A DNA stretch of 39,451 nucleotides, taken from the NCBI GenBank assembly GCA_903873965.1, contig CAIQQO010000317.1, positions 1 through 39,451 on the forward strand, written 5' to 3'. Origin of the DNA: an uncultured bacterium (GTDB taxonomy: Bacteria > Chloroflexota > Anaerolineae > J036 > Brachytrichaceae). Of this stretch, positions 34,867 through 39,451 are shown one piece after another (the stretch's first letter is position 1; the number at the start of each line of letters is the position of its first letter). Both the position numbers and the translations under genes were made by a program. Below the pieces are notes generated by a model. It saw only the letters and a program-made list of their open reading frames with translations. It searched no databases and had not been told where the DNA came from.

Positions 34867-35607
34867 GTGAAAGCACTGGTTGTTGATGATGATGGATTTT
34901 TTCGACGTGGGCTGGCGTTATACCTGACGAGCATGGGCTATGAGGTGGTCGAGGCCGCCTGTGAGTCACAAGGCTGGAACCTGGCAGTTGACCTGACTCA
35001 ACATCCTCTGGTTGATGTTGCTGTTCTGGATATCGACATCCCGGCTTTCGAGGGCGACTCAACGCGCAAAAGCCATAGCATCGGGATACGGCTGGCGGGG
35101 CGCATCAAACGCGCCTGCCCCCGACTCGGCGTTGTGCTCTTTTCTGCCTTTGACGATCGACGCAGGGAAATCGTGGACTTGTTGCACGAGGGCATCGGCG
35201 GGCTGGCTTATATTCTCAAAGGCTGTGCGCCCGAGCAGGTAATGCACGCCATCGACCTGGCATCCGTCGGCCAGATTTATATCGACCCGCATGTCACCAA
35301 TACCCGCGACCTTGCCAACGAACTCTTCGACCGCTTGACGCCGGAGGAAAAGGAGATTGTCACCATCGCGCTGCTGCATCTGAGGGATATCAGTGATCGC
35401 GAAGAAACCGTTTTATCACTGCTCGCGTCCTCGTCCAGCCTCGAAAACATCAGCACGGGCATGAATATCACGATGAAAACAGTGGAAAACCACATCACCA
35501 GTATTTACGACAAACTAAGGCTTAAATCCGAACCATCGCAGGTGCGCCGCCACATCCTGTTATCCAAGATATGCATGATCAGCAATCTGCATCTGTCGGC
35601 CTCATGA
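34867..35607 (+). CDS. NarL/LuxR-family response regulator
   Basis: 246 residues from a GTG at 34867 with GGAG nine bases upstream. The receiver domain is complete: Asp7-Asp9, phosphoacceptor Asp55 (VLDIDIP), Ser in LFSAF and Lys in YILKG. A linker of ~30 residues leads to a LuxR-type helix-turn-helix (REETVLSLL, then ISTGMNITMKTVENHITSIYDKL). The stop codon overlaps the ATG of the kinase gene (ATGA at 35604-35607), so the two are translationally coupled. It probably controls its own operon and perhaps the divergent membrane-protein gene. Confidence 0.95.
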   Translation: MKALVVDDDGFFRRGLALYLTSMGYEVVEAACESQGWNLAVDLTQHPLVDVAVLDIDIPAFEGDSTRKSHSIGIRLAGRIKRACPRLGVVLFSAFDDRRREIVDLLHEGIGGLAYILKGCAPEQVMHAIDLASVGQIYIDPHVTNTRDLANELFDRLTPEEKEIVTIALLHLRDISDREETVLSLLASSSSLENISTGMNITMKTVENHITSIYDKLRLKSEPSQVRRHILLSKICMISNLHLSAS

Positions 35608-38165
35608 CCAACACGATACGCGCAGCCGTCAAGGCGGGATGGTTGCCGGGCTTGATGGCCGCCAACCTGCTGCTTGCATTGCTGATCAACGTGCAATTGC
35701 TGAGCGCCATCGGCAAGCCCTACGGCGGTTTCCTGATCGAGTATACCGGCCAGACGAGCTGGTACAAGATCAGCAACAACACGCCCTACTGGATGCCGGC
35801 ACTACTCTATGGCGGTTTGAAAGGCGGCGATCCATTGAAAGCGTTGAATGGGCAACCATTTGGTTATGATCATGAACAACGCTTCGCCGAAATCTATGCG
35901 CGCGGTGAAACGTCGGCGACAGTGACGGTAACCCGCAACAATCGCAACCTCGATTTCGTCATCCCGATACGTCTTTTCAGCCTGGCCGATGTGATCGACA
36001 GCCACCTGCCCGACTTTCTCAACGGCCTGGGTTACTGGCTGCTGGCCCTGGTCATCTACCGCACCCGACCATGCGCGCGGTTGAACCGGATGACGGCTGT
36101 GGCCGCCAATATGCTGGCCGTATCCCTGTGGCTGCGGCACTATGCTCCCTTTTCGCCTACTATCCCGATATTTACTGTTGCAGAATCGGCCTGGCATATT
36201 GGAGTGGCCTTTGTCGGCGTTACGGTCATCCATTTTGCGCTGCTGATCACCGATGATGCCCCCGCAACGAAAACGAATAAGCGCGCTCCATGGTGGCTGG
36301 TGCTTGGCTACGCGGTCACGGTGATAGCCGCCATCGCCTTCGGGTTGGACAAGCTGATCATCTGGCCTGATGTCAACGCATGGACGCCCCTGAAAGGCCA
36401 ACTGGCCGGCATGATTCTGACGACACTGTTCTGGGCTTCCTATGGCGTGGGCATGGGTGTGCTGGTGTTGCGCATGCTGTTCGTGCTCGTGCGCACCCGC
36501 TCGCGCCGCATGCGCCGGCAGTTGATCGTCCTGCTCCTCGGCGTGCTCGTTTCCTTTCTGGCGTTCATGCGCGAAGGCATCCTGCCCGATAGTTTCTTCG
36601 GCGCAGCGCGCTACTTCACCTTCAACGGACTCGACATGCGCTTGCTGCAACTGGGCATCCCCATCGGCATGACATTCATCATCGTGAGATATCAGACCCT
36701 GCGCGGCGCCAGCAACCTGTTCCTGTTCGTCCTGTTGCTGACCGGCAGCGCGCTCGCAGCCAACATCGGCGCGTGGCTGATTCGCCTGTCGGTGCCCGAT
36801 CCCGGTGTCTTCACGATCCCGCCCTTTATCGCGGTGTTCGTCGTCGCATTTCTGTTTGGCGCTTTGTGGGCAGGCCAGCCTTTCTGGCAAAATGTGCTCA
36901 GCCGGCTATTCCGCTGGGAGAGTCACAGCCTGCAAGCCATTCAGCGTTTCAGCGAAAGCATAGCGACAGACGCCCAGAGCGAAGCCATACCGGCGCATAT
37001 CACGGCGGCCATGGTGTCTGAGTTCAGCGTCGAGCAGGCGGCCCTATGGTTATGGGATGCACCCACGCAACGCTATCAACTCGCTTCGGAGGCCGGCGGC
37101 GCGACGCGCAAGGCGTTGCCCGCACTGAGCAGCACGCCGGAGATCATCACCCCACCCGGTGCGCATGACGCCACAGCACCGTTGCTGGCTCACCCCTTGC
37201 TGGTTGGGCCTGATGCGCCCACCGCTCCTGCATGGCTGGCGGCGTTAACCGGCAATCGGTACGAAGCCGTTGCCGCTTTGGATTTTGACGCTGAAACGTC
37301 GCCCGGCAGCAGCGGGATGCTGGGGATCGACCGGCGCATTGGCCTGCTGGCGCTGGGCAAGCGCTGGGATGAAGAAACCTTCCACGAACGCGACCTGGAA
37401 GTATTAGCCCTGATCGCGCAGCAATCAGCCCTGTTCATTGTCACCGCGCGCCAGATCGACGAGTTGCGCCGCGTGCCACAGCGCGTGACCGAGGCGCAGG
37501 AGCGCGAACGCGCCTACCTGGCGCAGGAACTGCACGACACCGTGCAGCAATTCCTGGGCGGGTTGCCGCTCTATCTCGAGTCGGTGCGGCGGTTGAACAA
37601 CGCCCATGCCGGCGGGCCGGCGGCGACACCGGCGCTCCCGACAGCGGCACCATCGCAAGCCGATGCCCTGCTGCGTGACTGCATCGCAGCCGCGACGCGC
37701 GCATCACAGGACGTGCGCCAGCTTCGCCAAAACCTGTCGCCGATCCAGATACAGAACAACCTCAGCCGCCCGCTGGGTGAGTTGGTGCGTTACGCCGCCA
37801 CGCGCTACGAACTCGACATCCATCTCGATTGCGCGCCCGCCATCGATGACATTGTGCCCAATGGGTCGCGCCACGCCCTCTATCGCACGATTCAACAGGC
37901 ACTCGACAACGTGGGGACACACGCCCACGCCAAGCACGTCGACGTGACCATCACCGTCCACGCAGATCAGCTCGCTTTCTCGATCAAAGACGATGGCCAG
38001 GGCTTCAGCGCCGCCGAACGCATAGCGGCGGCCAACGACGGCCACTTTGGCCTGATCTCCATGCACAGCCGCATCACGGCGCTGGGCGGCGAGTTGAGCA
38101 TTGTGTCTGAAACAGGCCGTGGAACCATGGTCAGCGGCCAACTGCCCCTCAAAGTGCCGCAATAA
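35604..38165 (+). CDS. NarL-type sensor histidine kinase with PDZ-like input and GAF domains
   Basis: 853 residues, starting at the ATG that overlaps the regulator stop. Helix 1 (~14-36) is followed by an extracytoplasmic PDZ-like segment (~40-115; GGDPLKALNGQPF). About eight more helices follow to ~430. A GAF-like region (~440-620) precedes the HisKA_3 dimerisation helix with His644 (AQELHDTVQQFLGG) and an ATPase domain with DDGQGF (~796-801) and GHFGLISMHSRI. The usual Glu of the N-box (QEALxN in the family) is Gln here (QQALDN, Gln765, Asn769), which could weaken catalysis. It pairs with the regulator just upstream. The signal is unknown; the PDZ-like part suggests a peptide or envelope-protein input. 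Confidence 0.92.
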   Translation: MTNTIRAAVKAGWLPGLMAANLLLALLINVQLLSAIGKPYGGFLIEYTGQTSWYKISNNTPYWMPALLYGGLKGGDPLKALNGQPFGYDHEQRFAEIYARGETSATVTVTRNNRNLDFVIPIRLFSLADVIDSHLPDFLNGLGYWLLALVIYRTRPCARLNRMTAVAANMLAVSLWLRHYAPFSPTIPIFTVAESAWHIGVAFVGVTVIHFALLITDDAPATKTNKRAPWWLVLGYAVTVIAAIAFGLDKLIIWPDVNAWTPLKGQLAGMILTTLFWASYGVGMGVLVLRMLFVLVRTRSRRMRRQLIVLLLGVLVSFLAFMREGILPDSFFGAARYFTFNGLDMRLLQLGIPIGMTFIIVRYQTLRGASNLFLFVLLLTGSALAANIGAWLIRLSVPDPGVFTIPPFIAVFVVAFLFGALWAGQPFWQNVLSRLFRWESHSLQAIQRFSESIATDAQSEAIPAHITAAMVSEFSVEQAALWLWDAPTQRYQLASEAGGATRKALPALSSTPEIITPPGAHDATAPLLAHPLLVGPDAPTAPAWLAALTGNRYEAVAALDFDAETSPGSSGMLGIDRRIGLLALGKRWDEETFHERDLEVLALIAQQSALFIVTARQIDELRRVPQRVTEAQERERAYLAQELHDTVQQFLGGLPLYLESVRRLNNAHAGGPAATPALPTAAPSQADALLRDCIAAATRASQDVRQLRQNLSPIQIQNNLSRPLGELVRYAATRYELDIHLDCAPAIDDIVPNGSRHALYRTIQQALDNVGTHAHAKHVDVTITVHADQLAFSIKDDGQGFSAAERIAAANDGHFGLISMHSRITALGGELSIVSETGRGTMVSGQLPLKVPQ

Positions 38166-38216
38166 TTCGTACAAATCACTAATTTCTGCAATGATAGGTG
38201 AAACTACCCAGTCGAT

Positions 38217-38235
38217 ATAGGGGAATTCCCCCTAT
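38217..38235. promoter_or_regulatory. Palindrome ATAGGGGAATTCCCCCTAT
   Basis: A palindrome with one extra C in the right arm lies about 50 bp after the kinase stop. It has no T-run. It could be an operator or part of a weak terminator. Confidence 0.4.
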
Positions 38236-38384
38236 GCATTGCCATAAGAACCGTTATTATAGTAACATGTTTTAATCAAAATTAGTCTTGCCGTAGTGAT
38301 AACTTTAGACTACTACATGCATAAGTAATCTTGATCACAACGTAATCCAGATTAATACATAATCATTGCAGGCGCTGGCGGATT

Positions 38385-38437
38385 ATTGACTGTGCATTCA
38401 TCGAGTAACCCCCGATATGCGGGGGGGGACAGTCAAT
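38385..38437. repeat. Nested hairpin in leader region
   Basis: The outer stem ATTGACTGT (38385-38393) pairs with ACAGTCAAT (38429-38437), and the inner stem CCCCCG (38409-38414) pairs with CGGGGG (38420-38425). The fold would be stable as RNA. It lies 60 bp before the zinc-ribbon start. I do not recognise a riboswitch class. Confidence 0.5.
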
Positions 38438-38496
38438 CATCGGTAAAGTTGCCAATGGCGTATTTTAACCACTGGATTAGAATGGCGCTTAGAATC

Positions 38497-38724
38497 ATGA
38501 GCAAACGACACACTGAGGTCATCAGGTGCCCAGGTTGCGGCCGCGAAGCCACACGCGTTCGCCGCAACTTTCTGGACCGCCTCATCTCGATCGTCGCTAA
38601 CGTGCATCGATTCCGTTGCGCCTACTGTAGATGGACCGGCCTGCACCGTCCCCCAGCTCCCCACTCACACCGCCAGCACGGTACAAAAGACGAATACCTG
38701 GCTTCTGACCCCGACACCCATTGA
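38497..38724 (+). CDS. Small zinc-ribbon protein of unknown function
   Basis: 75 residues from the ATG at 38497; an ATG at 38482 is also possible. Two Cys pairs, CPGCG and CAYC, are separated by ~32 basic and hydrophobic residues (RRNFLDRLISIVANVHRFRC) and followed by RWTGL. This resembles the small zinc-binding proteins with a C-terminal 'CxxCxWxGL' motif seen in several bacterial genomes. The tail is His/Pro-rich. No strong ribosome binding site is seen. The frame is open further upstream into the nested hairpin, which I take as leader, not coding. Confidence 0.65.
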   Translation: MSKRHTEVIRCPGCGREATRVRRNFLDRLISIVANVHRFRCAYCRWTGLHRPPAPHSHRQHGTKDEYLASDPDTH

Positions 38725-38849
38725 AACGTGAAACGTAAAGGGGAGGCGATCCTCCTTGCGAGGGGGCTTATGTAGGTAGGGTTTCGCTTAACCAACCTTC
38801 GCAAGGAGACGCGGCTATTCTTTTTACGTTTTACGTTTCACGTTTTACG
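38723..38849. repeat. Third copy of the composite inverted-repeat/heptamer element
   Basis: Left inverted heptamers GAAACGTGAAACGTAAAG (38723-38740), arms CCTTGCGAGGG (38753-38763) and CCTTCGCAAGG (38796-38806), then GACGCGGCTATTCTT and heptamers starting at 38826, 38833, 38840 and 38847. The order and spacing match the units at 25.8-26.1 kb. It begins at the stop codon of the zinc-ribbon gene. Confidence 0.8.
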
Positions 38850-38944
38850 GAGGGCCTCATCTTCTCTGCCCCGATGCAACTTTATGCGCGATGCTGCATC
38901 TAACTCTCAGTACGAGGATAACAACAGGAAGGATAACCATTGCA

Positions 38945-39340
38945 ATGAGTTCAAAAATCGATCCTACACTCAAGTATCAGAAAACCCACGAATGGGCGCG
39001 ACTTGACGGGAATGTCATCGTTGTCGGCATTAGTGACCACGCGCAGGACGCACTCAGTGACCTTGTCTTTGTCGATCTGCCGCGCGTTGGGACTGCCCTC
39101 AAGGCCGGGGAACGCTTCGGCACGGTGGAGTCTGTCAAAGCGGCCTCGGATGTCTATATGCCGGTGGCCGGCGTCATTACGGCGATCAATGTCGCGCTAG
39201 AACGCACGCCCGAAACCATCAACACCGACCCTTATGTCAATGGCTGGTTGATCAAGATCACACCAACCAATGCAGCCGATCTCGGCATCCTGCTGGATGC
39301 CACCGCCTATGGTCAATACCTGGCAGAGGAGCACGTATAA
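38945..39340 (+). CDS. gcvH: Glycine cleavage system H protein
   Basis: 131 residues from the ATG at 38945, the expected GcvH length. An AGGAAGGAT lies upstream; the frame opens earlier, at 38891, but family similarity starts with KYQKTHEWARL. The lipoyl attachment site is clear: Lys65 in ESVKAASDVY. Other family features are GISDHAQDALSDLVFVDLP and NTDPYVNGWLIKI. GcvH carries the methylamine group of glycine on its lipoyl arm between the P, T and L proteins. No other gcv gene is in the window. The next gene starts directly after its stop. Confidence 0.97.
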   Translation: MSSKIDPTLKYQKTHEWARLDGNVIVVGISDHAQDALSDLVFVDLPRVGTALKAGERFGTVESVKAASDVYMPVAGVITAINVALERTPETINTDPYVNGWLIKITPTNAADLGILLDATAYGQYLAEEHV

Positions 39341-39451
39341 ATGGGCTGGCTCAAGAAACTGTTTAACGGGCCTGAAGAGGCTGAAACCACTGGGGTAGCT
39401 GAAGTCGCTAAACCGCGCCGCCCGCAGGAGATCGACCCCGCTGGGTTGGCG
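39341..39451 (+). CDS. Unknown protein, N-terminal part only (runs off right edge)
   Basis: Thirty-seven codons are visible, starting with an ATG immediately after the GcvH stop and without a gap, so the two are probably co-transcribed. The N-terminus MGWLKKLFNGPEEAE is amphipathic, followed by a Pro/Arg-rich stretch. It does not look like the start of GcvP or GcvT. No function can be given. Confidence 0.6.
   Translation, partial: MGWLKKLFNGPEEAETTGVAEVAKPRRPQEIDPAGLA

Larger units (their letters stand above)
38166..38496. other. AT-rich intergenic region with palindromes
   Basis: 331 bp, clearly richer in A/T than the neighbours and with no gene. It holds a palindrome around GGGGAATTCCCC (38217-38235) and a nested hairpin (38385-38437). 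It probably contains the promoter and leader of the downstream zinc-ribbon gene. Confidence 0.5.

Noticed and set aside
35802..36890. 362-codon minus-strand frame
   Set aside because: Antisense to the membrane part of the sensor kinase; His/Gln/Asp-rich composition is what a reversed hydrophobic coding region gives.
38385..38724. 112-codon version of the zinc-ribbon protein
   Set aside because: The first ~37 codons read through the nested hairpin and show no conserved pattern; the Cys motifs follow the ATG at 38497.

Overview
The window looks like ordinary chromosomal DNA of a fairly GC-rich bacterium (roughly 60% by eye). I infer a Chloroflexota-like organism. The signs are large secreted proteins built from DUF11-type repeats that end in a Tyr-x-Pro-x-Val motif, a YqiJ/YqiK/PspA-type envelope operon, pseudo-receiver signalling proteins, and gene gaps full of inverted repeats. 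No marker gene proves this. I saw no rRNA, tRNA, CRISPR array, transposase or prophage.

Layout. 1-876 (minus): 5' part of a sensor kinase (7TM plus PAS) running off the left edge. 1314-5764: an MFS transporter (minus) divergent from an intracellular GH2-like glycoside hydrolase (plus), sharing a 56-bp gap with two nested inverted repeats. A perfect 38-nt palindromic terminator separates the hydrolase from an RRM protein (5827-6195, minus). 6482-12880 (minus): a 1500-residue secreted P-domain/DUF11/kelch/PKD protein, then an AT-rich GT39-like membrane protein. 13128-13880 (minus): a pseudo-receiver/winged-helix regulator. 14046-18102 (minus): a compact four-gene envelope operon of YqiJ-like OB-fold protein, flotillin, PspA-like protein and a two-helix pore protein with a degenerate K+-channel filter. 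18322-19995 (plus): pseudo-receiver/GAF/HD-GYP protein. 20219-23083 (plus): secreted subtilase and AAC(3)-like acetyltransferase. 23053-25778 (minus): membrane-anchored rhodanese, FmdB zinc ribbon, SLC13-type permease. 26088-29153 (minus): a second DUF11 secreted protein. 29637-33352 (plus): sugar cluster of CE1-like esterase, aldose-epimerase-like protein and GH127-like hydrolase. 33332-34510 (minus): membrane protein. 34867-38165 (plus): NarL-type two-component pair. 38497-39451 (plus): zinc-ribbon protein, GcvH and the start of an unknown gene.

Themes. Two carbohydrate loci (GH2 plus MFS; esterase, epimerase and GH127) suggest use of plant-type or arabinose-containing glycans. The four-gene operon suggests a membrane-stress or lipid-domain module with its own pore-like partner. 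Five signalling proteins lie in 39 kb, two of them with receiver-like domains lacking the phosphoacceptor.

The most unusual DNA-level feature is a set of intergenic repeats. Three copies of a ~54-bp CCTTGCGAAGG-type inverted repeat lie at 25.8-26.1 kb (two in tandem) and 38.7-38.8 kb, and the units are bracketed by arrays of the heptamer ACGTTT(T/C). A different nested inverted repeat next to the same heptamers lies at 1157-1297. At least four other inverted-repeat types occupy other gene gaps.
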